DNA of 64,000 bases from JAAEPI01 sp965212145 (lineage in GTDB: Bacteria > Bacteroidota > Bacteroidia > Cytophagales > Cyclobacteriaceae), in assembly GCA_965212145.1 (NCBI GenBank), contig CBDBUY010000001.1:1-64000 (forward strand). The letters are read 5' to 3'. The position numbers were made by a program, and so were the translations under genes. The notes beneath the pieces were generated by a model, which worked only from the letters and a program-made list of their open reading frames with translations, had not been told where the DNA came from and made no database searches. Below are positions 41,720 through 54,470 of the stretch, one piece after another; position 1 is the first letter of the stretch; every line of letters starts with the position of its first letter.

Positions 41720-42972
41720 AAATCCAGGCTTACCTTGGTTCCGTTAATAGTACCTCTGCTTTTGCCTCTTAGGAGTTTTCCCCAGAATGGAGAATTCTCG
41801 GATTTCGACAGGTTGGTTTTTTTGTCCAATGTCCACTCATAATCGGGATCCAGCACGGCTAATTTGGCCTTCGAGCCTTCTTTAATTGACACCTCTTCCA
41901 TCTTCAAAATTCGCCTCGGTCCAGACGTTAAACATTCGATGACTCGATCCAATTTAATTTCTTTATCAAGCTTTCTTAAGACCGAGTAAGTGGTCTGAAT
42001 ACTGGTACATCCAAATTCTGCCAAATCAAATTCCAGCATTTTACTTTCTTGATCCTGAGGCATATGCGCCGAGACAATGGCGTCCACAGTGCCGTCGTTC
42101 ACACCTTTTATTAGAGCCTTTCTATCATTTTCCGTTCTAAATGGCGGATCAATTTTGAATCTAGAGTCAAATGACACCAAATCTGAATCGGTCAATAGCA
42201 AATGGTTGATTCCTACATCGCAAGTGACATTCAGCCCTTCCTTCTTTGCCGATTTTATCAATTCTAATCCTTCCGCGGTTGAAATCAGTGCAAAATGAAG
42301 ACGTCCGCCAACATATCTAAGAATATCCAATTGAGCCGATATTTGCATTTTCTCAGAAACACTGGGTTCTCCCCTCAAACCCAAGCGAGTACTTACCACA
42401 CCTTCATGCATTTGAGCATTCCTAGACAAATTGGAATCAGTTGGTCTGGAGATTAATAAGCCATCAAACTTTTGAACATACTGAAGGGATTTAAGCAAAA
42501 GCTCCTTATTCTCTATCGAGTTGTACCCGTCAGAAAATGCACAAACTCCAGCTTCATGCAAATCCAGCATCTCAGTCATTTCCTCTCCTTTCAGTCCTCG
42601 ACTTACAGCCCCGACAATGTGCAGATCTACACTGCTTGATTTTTTTGACCTTAGAAATTCAACATCTCCGTTGGTTTCCGTCACCGGATCGTTGTTTGGC
42701 CATAGGCATACATCGGTGAACCCTGAGTAAGCAGCAGCTTTGCTTCCTGATGCTATGTCCTCTTTATGCTCCAATCCCGGTTCACCGAAATTCGCATTCA
42801 TGTCAACCCAGCCAGGAGTAACCATAAGACCATCTAAATCAATAGTCTTCTTTGCGTTGACGTTCGAGCCCACCTTCTGGATTATCCCTGACTCAATGAA
42901 TAAGTTTGATTTTTTAGAATGATAAGAAGATTGGGGGTCTGAAACGAGACAATTTTTAAGTAATAAGCTCAT
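41716..42972 (-). CDS. Dihydroorotase homologue lacking metal ligands
   Basis: The 418-residue protein aligns with class I dihydroorotases over its length (TPGWVDMNANFGEPG, MHEGVVSTRLGLRGEPSVSE, DPPFRTENDRKALI). However, the catalytic residues are replaced. The HxHLR motif reads N59-A-N61-F-G, the H-x-ED site reads S175-R-P-T-D, H of H-x-ST is L229, and D of TDHAPH is A302. It therefore probably cannot bind the two zinc ions or hydrolyse dihydroorotate. In Pseudomonas an inactive PyrC' of this type stabilises aspartate transcarbamoylase; whether that applies here is unknown. It overlaps the BatA-like gene upstream and the DUF4199 gene downstream by four bases. Confidence 0.85.
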   Translation of the reverse strand: MSLLLKNCLVSDPQSSYHSKKSNLFIESGIIQKVGSNVNAKKTIDLDGLMVTPGWVDMNANFGEPGLEHKEDIASGSKAAAYSGFTDVCLWPNNDPVTETNGDVEFLRSKKSSSVDLHIVGAVSRGLKGEEMTEMLDLHEAGVCAFSDGYNSIENKELLLKSLQYVQKFDGLLISRPTDSNLSRNAQMHEGVVSTRLGLRGEPSVSEKMQISAQLDILRYVGGRLHFALISTAEGLELIKSAKKEGLNVTCDVGINHLLLTDSDLVSFDSRFKIDPPFRTENDRKALIKGVNDGTVDAIVSAHMPQDQESKMLEFDLAEFGCTSIQTTYSVLRKLDKEIKLDRVIECLTSGPRRILKMEEVSIKEGSKAKLAVLDPDYEWTLDKKTNLSKSENSPFWGKLLRGKSRGTINGTKVSLDL

Positions 42973-44894
42973 TTCGATCTATGGATTGCAGTCTCGGCAA
43001 TTAGGAACATCAACGCCAAAATTAAAGCATATTTCCATAAGGGAATTCCATTGTCCAAGGTTCTTAGTCCCGCCTTCAATGAACCCGTACCTGAAGACTC
43101 GAAAATTCTCACGTTCTTATAATCTGCAAATATTTCTTCTAAATCCTGAGCAGTCCGATAATCTAGAATCGATTCCTTCTTTTCATAATTAAGTGCAATG
43201 GACGTTAAAGAATCTGAACCAGACACCAAATAATACCGCCCCGCTTGATTCATCTCATCAGGTAACTCCATTACCATCGTGTTTTGATTAGGATACAACT
43301 CAGGAATAAATTCGCCATTTTCTCCAATTAACTTCAGCACCTCTCCACGCTCCTTCATAGTGCCAATAGAAAATGGCTTGGAACTCAACCTATAAAATAA
43401 AGGATCATTAACTGAGCTAGTCTCTTCGGCAATCCGATACATTATTGGTAGAAAAATAGCGTGATTATGAAAGTTGGTGAATCTGTCATCTATCGGGGTA
43501 TTAAACCAGTATACGGAGCGATCTCCCTGGGCATGGACAACTAATAATTCCCCATTTGCACTTAATAACCTACTTGACGAACCAAGTGATTTATATAAAA
43601 CCCTGACACTTGGCAGATTCACCTTCTCGTTTACATTCTCAAAAATTCCATCAAAAAAAGGATTCTGAAAATCATTCGTCGAAATCGGTCGGGACGAGGA
43701 GTCCGTAGATTCAATCACCCGAAAGCTAAGAGCGGTTGAATAATTATTCAGGTTAATTGATTCCCCTGGGAAGATGACTACATCTGTTTTAATCTTATCT
43801 AGATCAAGCCAACCTGGCAATTCGATGAACCCATTTATGACAATCAAATCGGAAGAAAGTAAGGATTGAAAATTGATATTTTCTTTATTGAAATATCTGG
43901 ATTCAAAAATATCGGAGCTACTGAACAAGGCTTCTAAATTTCTATTATTCTGTTCATCCAAAATCGCTATTGTTGGTTTCTTGAAAGCCGGAACAGAGAA
44001 ATAAAATTTGTTATCAAAATCCATACTTGCATCCTCAATTAGGATTTCGTAATCCATTCCATCAGGAATGATAGGGAATTCCACCTCTTCATATTGGTTG
44101 GATTCCAAAGAAACTACAACAGAACTTATCTGTTTACCCCCCCCCAATAGCTTAATCAAGACATCCTCAGACTTAACAGAACCAGAATTATGCAATTTGA
44201 CGACAACCTCTGATTGTCCAGTAGAAACAGAAAAAGGAGCTTTTATAAGCACGCTATCTACATAAACATTGCTTTCAGATTGACGATTAACTGGCACCAG
44301 AAGTAATTCAGCCGAATCCTTTGATAAGTCCAGAAGACTTTCAACTATATCTGCTTGAAAATCAGAAAAAATCACATTGAGTTTTTCAGAACTTTGATCG
44401 GAAAAACCTGACGCCAGGAAATCCTCTTTAGAATAAGTTAATGATGTCAAGTTCCTTTGAAGATCCTGGATTCCGGAATAAAAGATTCTTGAATGTCGAT
44501 TTCCATTGCTGATGGTCCCACTTTGAGCAACCTGTCCATATTCTACAGCCAACCCTTTAACCCTATCTAAACAGTCAGTTTCCTTACACTGATCAGTTAA
44601 GCTGAAGCTATTATCTATTTGCAAATGGTTTTCCGAATAAACCTTTCTCTGATCATTTGTAATAATGGGCTCACTAAATGCCAATACCAAGCACGTGATC
44701 GCAAGTACACGTGATATCAAAATCAGAACTTCCCTGATTCTATTTCGAGGAATGTTATCCTGATTCAAATGTTCTAGAAAAAGAATATTGGAGAATAAAA
44801 CTCTTTTTGTTCTTCTAAAGTCAAAGAAGTGAACAATTACAGGAATAAGCGTGAAACAAAGCCCCCAAAGAAATAAAGGATTCAAAAAAGTCAT
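42969..44894 (-). CDS. BatA-domain membrane protein
   Basis: A 641-residue protein whose first 60 residues (FLNPLFLWGLCFTLIPVIVHFFDFRRTKRVLFSNILFLEHL) are the BatA N-terminal double helix, with LILISRVLAITCLVLAFSEPI as the second membrane segment. The large middle part is beta-rich and periplasmic, and a last helix (YALILALMFLIAETAIH) anchors the C-terminus. BatA-like proteins belong to aerotolerance operons, but no von Willebrand BatA/BatB partners are here. The coding strand contains a run of nine G's (positions 44137-44145). It is the first gene of a leftward operon and starts 42 bases before the rRNA terminator. Confidence 0.85.
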   Translation of the reverse strand: MTFLNPLFLWGLCFTLIPVIVHFFDFRRTKRVLFSNILFLEHLNQDNIPRNRIREVLILISRVLAITCLVLAFSEPIITNDQRKVYSENHLQIDNSFSLTDQCKETDCLDRVKGLAVEYGQVAQSGTISNGNRHSRIFYSGIQDLQRNLTSLTYSKEDFLASGFSDQSSEKLNVIFSDFQADIVESLLDLSKDSAELLLVPVNRQSESNVYVDSVLIKAPFSVSTGQSEVVVKLHNSGSVKSEDVLIKLLGGGKQISSVVVSLESNQYEEVEFPIIPDGMDYEILIEDASMDFDNKFYFSVPAFKKPTIAILDEQNNRNLEALFSSSDIFESRYFNKENINFQSLLSSDLIVINGFIELPGWLDLDKIKTDVVIFPGESINLNNYSTALSFRVIESTDSSSRPISTNDFQNPFFDGIFENVNEKVNLPSVRVLYKSLGSSSRLLSANGELLVVHAQGDRSVYWFNTPIDDRFTNFHNHAIFLPIMYRIAEETSSVNDPLFYRLSSKPFSIGTMKERGEVLKLIGENGEFIPELYPNQNTMVMELPDEMNQAGRYYLVSGSDSLTSIALNYEKKESILDYRTAQDLEEIFADYKNVRIFESSGTGSLKAGLRTLDNGIPLWKYALILALMFLIAETAIHRSK

Positions 44895-44941
44895 TAAGTC
44901 TGATACGAATTAGACCAATTAAATATGTTCGCAATTTTAGT

Positions 44942-44973
44942 CATAAAAAAAGCCCTCACACATTGTGAGGGCT
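44942..44973 (-). terminator. Terminator of the rRNA operon
   Basis: On the minus strand a perfect ten-base stem (AGCCCTCACA paired with TGTGAGGGCT, loop of three) is followed by a run of T's. It lies 10 bases after the 5S 3' end and ends the rrn transcript. Confidence 0.92.
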
Positions 44974-44983
44974 TAAATAAAAA

Positions 44984-45092
<109 letters not shown>

Positions 45093-45101
45093 TAAATTCT
45101 G

Positions 45102-45120
45102 CTTAGCTCTTCTAGCTAAG
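45102..45120. other. Hairpin in the 23S-5S spacer
   Basis: CTTAGCT and AGCTAAG form a perfect seven-base stem around a CTTCT loop, just upstream of the 5S gene in transcript order. It could mark an RNA processing site. Confidence 0.55.
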
Positions 45121-45134
45121 TCTTAATATTATCA

Positions 45135-45174
45135 TGACAAATTGTGAAAGATTCGAATAAAATCGAGCAAATCG
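45135..45174 (-). other. 23S processing stem, 3' arm
   Basis: The segment after the 23S 3' end is complementary to 48051-48094 with few mismatches (for example ATTGTGAAAGATTC on both arms). Together the two arms enclose the 23S gene as the precursor stem that RNase III-type enzymes cut. Confidence 0.82.
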
Positions 45175-45184
45175 TAGTTTACAA

Positions 45185-48046
<2,862 letters not shown>

Positions 48047-48050
48047 GTAA

Positions 48051-48094
48051 CGATTTACTCGATTCTACTCGTATGAATCTTTCACAATATGTCA
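48051..48094 (-). other. 23S processing stem, 5' arm
   Basis: This segment just upstream of the 23S start pairs with 45135-45174 on the far side of the gene, forming the precursor stem of 23S. About 36 of 40 positions can pair, apart from one small bulge. Confidence 0.82.
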
Positions 48095-48191
48095 ATGAAC
48101 TTTTCTGTAAGTGAATAGCCCTTCCTGATCTTTTGTTAGCTCAACAATTGAATCATAAAGAACATCTTACGTAGTACTTTGAAGTAATAAG

Positions 48192-48265
48192 TGGAGGATA
48201 TCGGAGTCGAACCGATGACCTCCTGCGTGCAAGGCAGGCGCTCTAGCCAGCTGAGCTAATCCCCC
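48192..48265 (-). tRNA. tRNA-Ala (anticodon TGC)
   Basis: A 74-base cloverleaf in the 16S-23S spacer. GGGGGAT pairs with ATCCTCC (one G-T pair), the anticodon loop reads CTTGCAC and the T arm is GGTTCGACTCC. CCA is not encoded. Confidence 0.97.
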
Positions 48266-48351
48266 AGTTTAATATAACTAGTAATTAGGTGTTAGTTATT
48301 AAGTGCCAAGGCACTGTCCAGCCTATTTGACTCGACCGATAACTAAATCCG

Positions 48352-48425
48352 TGGGCCTGCGTGGACTCGAACCACGGACCTCTACATTATCAGTGTAGCG
48401 CTCTAACCACCTGAGCTACAGGCCC
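48352..48425 (-). tRNA. tRNA-Ile (anticodon GAT)
   Basis: A 74-base cloverleaf next to tRNA-Ala. The acceptor stem is GGGCCTG/CAGGCCC, the anticodon loop CTGATAA and the T arm GGTTCGAGTCC. The Ile-Ala order is the common rrn spacer arrangement. Confidence 0.97.
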
Positions 48426-48485
48426 AGCTTATGGCATTACTTCAAAATATCAAGATTTTAATTTTAAATCCTTCTGATTTAAAAA

Positions 48486-48513
48486 TTGAATAAATGTATG
48501 TAGCAAACTGCTC
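48486..48513 (-). other. 16S processing stem, 3' arm
   Basis: TTGAATAAATGTATGTAGCA and the following bases can pair with 50133-50161 upstream of 16S with few mismatches, giving the precursor stem around 16S. Confidence 0.78.
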
Positions 48514-48538
48514 TCACGTAACTAGAGTATTACTCTAG

Positions 48539-50054
<1,516 letters not shown>

Positions 50055-50132
50055 TGTATATAGTCTTAAATACTATTTAGTTGACCCTAGCTACGTCACC
50101 GAAATCAACGATTAAATCGAACAATTCCAGTG

Positions 50133-50161
50133 GAGCAATTTGCTACAAAACATTCATTCAA
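50133..50161 (-). other. 16S processing stem, 5' arm
   Basis: On the minus strand this reads TTGAATGAATGTTTTGTAGC and onward, nearly the complement partner of 48486-48513. It belongs to the rrn leader. Confidence 0.78.
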
Positions 50162-50174
50162 AGAACTTCATTTC

Positions 50175-50220
50175 GACTCTTATCATCGAGTCAAAAATTG
50201 TGATTACGCTACTCGTAATC
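50175..50220 (-). other. Two hairpins in the rrn leader
   Basis: GACTC/GAGTC (50175-50192) and GATTAC/GTAATC (50202-50220, perfect six-base stem) lie between the promoters and the 16S processing stem. They may take part in antitermination or leader folding. Confidence 0.5.
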
Positions 50221-50267
50221 TTGCTATTTTCCTTCCCTCTTCTCTCCTCTTCCTTCGTAAGCGGCTG

Positions 50268-50297
50268 CAAAGATAGATACCTTTTTTAAACCACCAA
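50268..50297 (-). promoter_or_regulatory. rrn promoter P2
   Basis: The minus strand reads TTG, then 19 bases, then TATCTTTG. This fits the Bacteroidota sigma-A promoter (TTG-N17-23-TAnnTTTG). It lies about 215 bases upstream of mature 16S, leaving a leader with processing sites. Confidence 0.75.
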
Positions 50298-50363
50298 CAA
50301 ATTATTTCAATATTTTTTTCAGCTTGTTTTTGCTGTTCCAACGGCTTCTCCGTTAAGGGACGG

Positions 50364-50391
50364 CAAAGATAGGTAGACTTTGAAAAACAAA
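50364..50391 (-). promoter_or_regulatory. rrn promoter P1 (weaker match)
   Basis: A second exact TATCTTTG is present on the minus strand at 50364-50371, 96 bases upstream of P2. The nearest TTTG is 16 bases further up, slightly short of the usual spacing. It falls just after purA, so it may add to readthrough from that gene. Confidence 0.5.
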
Positions 50392-50408
50392 ACCTAATGA
50401 ACTGGAAA

Positions 50409-51674
50409 TTAATTTCTAAAAATTGTCTGAGTTCGGTCTGGGCCCAATGAGACTAGTTTAATAGGGCAATCAACAGCCCCTTCAATGTATTTAATGTAAG
50501 ATTTTAGTCCCTCAGGGAAATTTTCAAATGATGTGACTTTTTTTGAATTCCAGCCTGAGAACTCCTGATAGATTGGGTCAATTTGATTCGAATCCAGATA
50601 AAGAGGGAGCTCTTCTGTTTCTTCTTCCCCTAGTGAATACTTAGATCCAGCCTTGATTGTTTCAATTCCGTCTAACACATCGGCTTTCATCATGAACAGT
50701 TGTGTCACTCCATTGATCATGGTCGCGAAACGCAACGCTGGAATATCCAACCAGCCACAGCGTCTCGGCCGTCCTGTCGTGGCGCCAAATTCATTTCCGC
50801 GTTTTCTTAGTTCTTCACCCTCTTCATTATGCAATTCTGTCGGGAATGGTCCGCTTCCAACTCTGGTGCAATACGCTTTAAATATTCCGAAGACTTCTCC
50901 TATATGAGTAGGTGCTACTCCAAGACCGGTGCAAGCTCCGGCTGCAATCGTATTGCTGCTGGTGACGAAGGGATAGCTACCAAAATCAATATCCAGCAAT
51001 GAGCCTTGTGCTCCTTCTGCTAAAATCTTTTGATCGTCCTTAATAGCTTGATTGATTAAGTACTCTGTGTTGAGAACATCAAACTCTTTTACCATTTCAA
51101 CTGCCGCGAAAAATTTCTCCTCCTCTTCTTCTAGAGCTGGATCAAACTGGTATCGCTCCAGGATAGCCAAATGGAAATCTCTTAACTCCTCATATCTCTT
51201 CTTAAAGTCGGGTTCATTTATGTCTCCAATCCTAAGGCCTTTCCTGGCTGCTTTATCCTGATAAGTCGGTCCAATGCCTCTAAGGGTAGAACCAATTTTT
51301 TTATCTCCCTTTGCAATTTCATATGCCCTGTCGAGCATCCGGTGAGTCGGGATGATCATCTGCGCTTTATTGCTTATGACAAGGTGTTTCTTGAGATCAA
51401 GATTAAATGGAGCCAAATCTTCAATTTCCTTTTGAAAGGTAATTGGGTCGAGTACAACTCCATTCCCGATCACGTTAAGGATACCTTCATGAAAAATTCC
51501 AGATGGTATTTGATGGAGAACATGTTTGATTCCATCGAATTCTAATGTGTGACCCGCATTTGGGCCTCCTTGAAACCTTGCGATGACATCATACTTTGGT
51601 GCTAGATAATCGACCACCTTTCCTTTTCCTTCATCGCCCCATTGCAAGCCGAGCAGGACATCTACTTTTCCCAT
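50409..51674 (-). CDS. purA: Adenylosuccinate synthetase
   Basis: A 421-residue enzyme starting GKVDVLLGLQWGDEGKGKVVDYL, the P-loop-like GTP/IMP site of PurA. It continues with FQGGPNAGHTLEF, RGIGPTYQDKAARKGLR, TGRPRRCGWLDIPALRFA and the C-terminal LGPDRTQTI. It joins IMP and aspartate using GTP to make adenylosuccinate. ppGpp directly inhibits PurA in E. coli. It is the third gene of a leftward relA-STAS-purA cluster and is followed by the rrn operon on the same strand. Confidence 0.98.
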   Translation of the reverse strand: MGKVDVLLGLQWGDEGKGKVVDYLAPKYDVIARFQGGPNAGHTLEFDGIKHVLHQIPSGIFHEGILNVIGNGVVLDPITFQKEIEDLAPFNLDLKKHLVISNKAQMIIPTHRMLDRAYEIAKGDKKIGSTLRGIGPTYQDKAARKGLRIGDINEPDFKKRYEELRDFHLAILERYQFDPALEEEEEKFFAAVEMVKEFDVLNTEYLINQAIKDDQKILAEGAQGSLLDIDFGSYPFVTSSNTIAAGACTGLGVAPTHIGEVFGIFKAYCTRVGSGPFPTELHNEEGEELRKRGNEFGATTGRPRRCGWLDIPALRFATMINGVTQLFMMKADVLDGIETIKAGSKYSLGEEETEELPLYLDSNQIDPIYQEFSGWNSKKVTSFENFPEGLKSYIKYIEGAVDCPIKLVSLGPDRTQTIFRN

Positions 51675-51676
51675 AA

Positions 51677-52018
51677 TTACTTTTCTAAGATTTGAAGAGC
51701 TTCTGTTTCTGAGGCCGCAATATTAAAGATGTTTTCCAGCTTCGTTATTATGAATAGCTTTTTCACATGCTCAGAGGGGTTAACGAGAACCAAGTCTCCA
51801 CCCCTATTTCGAAATTTCGTCAGCATCGTAACCAACACGCTAATCCCAATACTGTTTATATAATTGACTTTTTCAATATTGACAATTCCCATGGTCATCC
51901 CGGTTTCAATGTACTTCTCAACTTGCTGGATGATCTCCTCATTAATTTCTACCGAAATAAGGTCCCCGTCCAATCTGAGGGTAAGTAGCGAATCAGTACT
52001 GTCAACTTGATACTCCAT
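51677..52018 (-). CDS. STAS-domain (anti-sigma factor antagonist-like) protein
   Basis: The 113-residue protein matches SpoIIAA/RsbV-like STAS domains: LLTLRLDGDLISVEINEEI, IVNIEKVNYINSIGISVLVTML and DLVLVNPSEHVKKLFIITKLENIFNI. The usual phosphorylation motif IDSSG reads I54-N-S-I-G here, so the standard second serine is isoleucine; only Ser56 remains nearby. Classical partners are kinase-type anti-sigma factors, none of which is visible in the window. The gene lies two bases from purA and 13 from relA, and so is probably co-transcribed with both. Confidence 0.88.
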   Translation of the reverse strand: MEYQVDSTDSLLTLRLDGDLISVEINEEIIQQVEKYIETGMTMGIVNIEKVNYINSIGISVLVTMLTKFRNRGGDLVLVNPSEHVKKLFIITKLENIFNIAASETEALQILEK

Positions 52019-52031
52019 TGGGTTTGAATAA

Positions 52032-54236
52032 TCAGTACGTTCGTGATACGTTCATAACTCCGTCCACTTTACGCATTTTGTTCATCAAGGTATCCAGGTG
52101 ACGAGTGTCGTTTATATACAATTGAATTTCTCCCTCAAAAATCCCCCCCTCGTTATTTATTGTGATCGAACGCATATTCACCTTTAATTCATCGGAGATC
52201 ACAGTGGATACATCATTAATTAAACCAAGTCGATCTGTGCCAATGATTCTCACACCTACTTCAAAGGACTTATCTTGAGCGGATGTCCATTTTGCTTTGA
52301 TGACTCTGTATCCGTAATTGGACAATAATTCCGCCGCGTTCTTGCAGGTTGTCCTGTGAATTTTTATTCCATCGCTAACTGTGACGAATCCGAAAACATC
52401 ATCTCCCGGAATGGGATTACAACATTTAGCGAATTTATAATCCAACACGTCCAGATCCTCTCCCAACAACAGTAGGTCGTAATCTTCCTTTCTGACCTTT
52501 TTTAAATTTTCCTTGACTTCCTCAGGGTGAGATGGTTTTTTGATTACAGTCTCCTGCAATGCAGATTTCTTATAAAATTTCTTGATTAGGCTATGTTCGA
52601 TCTTACCACTACCAATCATATAATACAGGTCCGATCCGGTTCTTAGATTGAAATGATGAGCCAGTTTGTTTACCTCATCGGAAGTCAATTTTTTCTTGAT
52701 CTGTTTCAGCTTCCGCTGAATGATCTCCTTGCCCATTTCCTCCACCGCTTTCCTTTCTTCCTTTAAGGCATCTTTGATTCTGGCTTTAGCCTTGGAAGTC
52801 ACCACGTACTCCAGCCAGCCCTCATTTGGTCGTTGTTTATTGGAAGTCAAAATTTCAACTTGATCCCCATTCCTCAACTTGTGATTCAATGGAACGAGTT
52901 TCTGGTTCACTTTGGCTCCCAAACAGTGATAGCCAACCTCCGTGTGAATATCAAAGGCGAAATCCAGAGCGGTGGCATCCCCGGGTAACGTGATTAAATC
53001 GCCCTTAGGAGTAAATGCGAAAACTTCATCCTGAAAAAAGTTGGATCTAAAATCATCGACAAACTCCAATGCAGATGAGTTATCCTGTTCGAGAATTTCC
53101 CTTACCTGATTGATCCACATTTCTAAACCTGCATCAGCGTCTGAGTCTTTTTCTTTGTATTTCCAATGAGCGGCATATCCCCTCTCGGCTATTTCATCCA
53201 TGCGTTGCGTTCGGATTTGAACCTCGACCCACTGCCCCTTATTACTCATCACAGTGGTGTGGAGAGACTCATATCCGTTGGCACGGGGAGTGCTGATCCA
53301 ATCTCTTAGTCGATCAGGATTGGGCTGATAGAAATCAGTGACTATAGAGTACACCTGCCAGCAAGCGGCTTTCTCATTTTCGGGTTCTGTATCCAGTATG
53401 ATTCGAATGGCGAACAGGTCGTAGACCTCCTCAAAAGAAACGTTCTGTTTTTGCATTTTACTCCAAATGGAGTACACGGATTTAGGTCTTCCTTTAATTT
53501 CAAAGGTGTAACCCAGTTTTGAGATTTCTTCCTTTATAGGTCTAATGAACTGACGAATAAAGCGATTCCGAATGTCTTTCGAAAACTTGATTTTCTCCGA
53601 TATTTCATCATATCCATCACGGTCCGTAAACTTCAGAAAAAGATCTTCCAATTCTGATTTGATATTATAGAGCCCCAAGCGATGCGCCAATGGAGCATAT
53701 ATATAAATGGTCTCATTGGCGATCTTCAACTGTTTGTGACGAGGCATACTGTCCAGCGTCCTCATATTATGAAGGCGATCCGCCAGTTTTATTAATATAA
53801 CTCTGACGTCATCTGAAAGAGTCAGGAGCATCTTCCTGAAGTTCTCGGCTTGCTCAGAACTCCCCTGCTCAAATACACCTGAAATTTTAGTCAGGCCATC
53901 GATGATCGTGGCGACCTTACCTCCAAATTCTTTTTCTATTTCCTCCAGGGATATCTCGGTATCCTCCACTACATCGTGTAAAAGAGCGCTCACAATAGAG
54001 GTGGTCCCTAATCCAATTTCGTCCACACATATATGAGCCACAGCTATTGGGTGAAATATGTATGGCTCACCAGATTTTCTTCTCATCCCTTCGTGAGCTT
54101 CTAAGCTCATCTTGAAGGCCTGCTTAATCTCGGCTGTGTCGCCCTTTTTTAGAAAAGGTTTAGCATGTCGAAGGAGTCTCCTGTACCTTCTGATGATCTC
54201 TTTTTTCTCTAATTCTAATTCTTCCTCTACAACCAT
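52032..54236 (-). CDS. Bifunctional RelA/SpoT (p)ppGpp synthetase/hydrolase
   Basis: The 734-residue protein contains the whole long RSH layout. The HD hydrolase domain has HPIAVAHICVDEIGL and SALLHDVVEDTE (residues about 50-200). The synthetase domain has YDLFAIRIILD and RDWISTPRANGYESLHTTV. A TGS domain (VFAFTPKGDLITLPGDATALDFAF), a zinc-finger-like CCNPIPGDDVFGFV...TTC region and a C-terminal ACT domain follow. An intact HD motif implies ppGpp hydrolysis as well as synthesis. It is the first gene of a cluster with STAS and purA. Being the only RSH gene here does not show it is the only one in the genome. Confidence 0.97.
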   Translation of the reverse strand: MVVEEELELEKKEIIRRYRRLLRHAKPFLKKGDTAEIKQAFKMSLEAHEGMRRKSGEPYIFHPIAVAHICVDEIGLGTTSIVSALLHDVVEDTEISLEEIEKEFGGKVATIIDGLTKISGVFEQGSSEQAENFRKMLLTLSDDVRVILIKLADRLHNMRTLDSMPRHKQLKIANETIYIYAPLAHRLGLYNIKSELEDLFLKFTDRDGYDEISEKIKFSKDIRNRFIRQFIRPIKEEISKLGYTFEIKGRPKSVYSIWSKMQKQNVSFEEVYDLFAIRIILDTEPENEKAACWQVYSIVTDFYQPNPDRLRDWISTPRANGYESLHTTVMSNKGQWVEVQIRTQRMDEIAERGYAAHWKYKEKDSDADAGLEMWINQVREILEQDNSSALEFVDDFRSNFFQDEVFAFTPKGDLITLPGDATALDFAFDIHTEVGYHCLGAKVNQKLVPLNHKLRNGDQVEILTSNKQRPNEGWLEYVVTSKAKARIKDALKEERKAVEEMGKEIIQRKLKQIKKKLTSDEVNKLAHHFNLRTGSDLYYMIGSGKIEHSLIKKFYKKSALQETVIKKPSHPEEVKENLKKVRKEDYDLLLLGEDLDVLDYKFAKCCNPIPGDDVFGFVTVSDGIKIHRTTCKNAAELLSNYGYRVIKAKWTSAQDKSFEVGVRIIGTDRLGLINDVSTVISDELKVNMRSITINNEGGIFEGEIQLYINDTRHLDTLMNKMRKVDGVMNVSRTY

Positions 54237-54246
54237 TATTATTTCC

Positions 54247-54276
54247 TTGAATTATTGAGAAAAACTTCTACCTTTG
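54247..54276 (+). promoter_or_regulatory. Promoter of tRNA-Leu (and possibly tig)
   Basis: TTG (54247-54249), exactly 19 bases, then TACCTTTG (54269-54276) matches the Bacteroidota promoter consensus well. The tRNA begins 26 bases after the -7 box. Confidence 0.8.
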
Positions 54277-54302
54277 CCGACCAATTTTCCGGTATGGAAA
54301 AT

Positions 54303-54384
54303 GCGGATGTGGCGAAATTGGTAGACGCACTAGACTTAGGATCTAGCGCCGCGAGGCATGGGGGTTCGAGTCCCTCCATCCGCA
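54303..54384 (+). tRNA. tRNA-Leu (anticodon TAG)
   Basis: An 82-base class II tRNA. GCGGATG pairs with CATCCGC, the anticodon loop is CTTAGGA between CTAGA and TCTAG, a variable arm with CGCCGCGAGGCATG follows, and the T arm is GGGTTCGAGTCCC. CCA is not encoded. Confidence 0.96.
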
Positions 54385-54394
54385 CAAGTAAATG

Positions 54395-54447
54395 ACCCTC
54401 TTTCCCGAGACTGAATAAAATCAGATGGTGTAAGAGGGTTTTTATTT
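54395..54447 (+). terminator. Terminator after tRNA-Leu
   Basis: ACCCTCTT and AAGAGGGT form a perfect eight-base stem around a 29-base loop, followed by TTTTATTTT. The long loop lowers certainty. It would separate the tRNA from trigger factor, though partial readthrough into tig is possible. Confidence 0.6.
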
Positions 54448-54470
54448 TAACAATTTTAAATCTGATCAAA

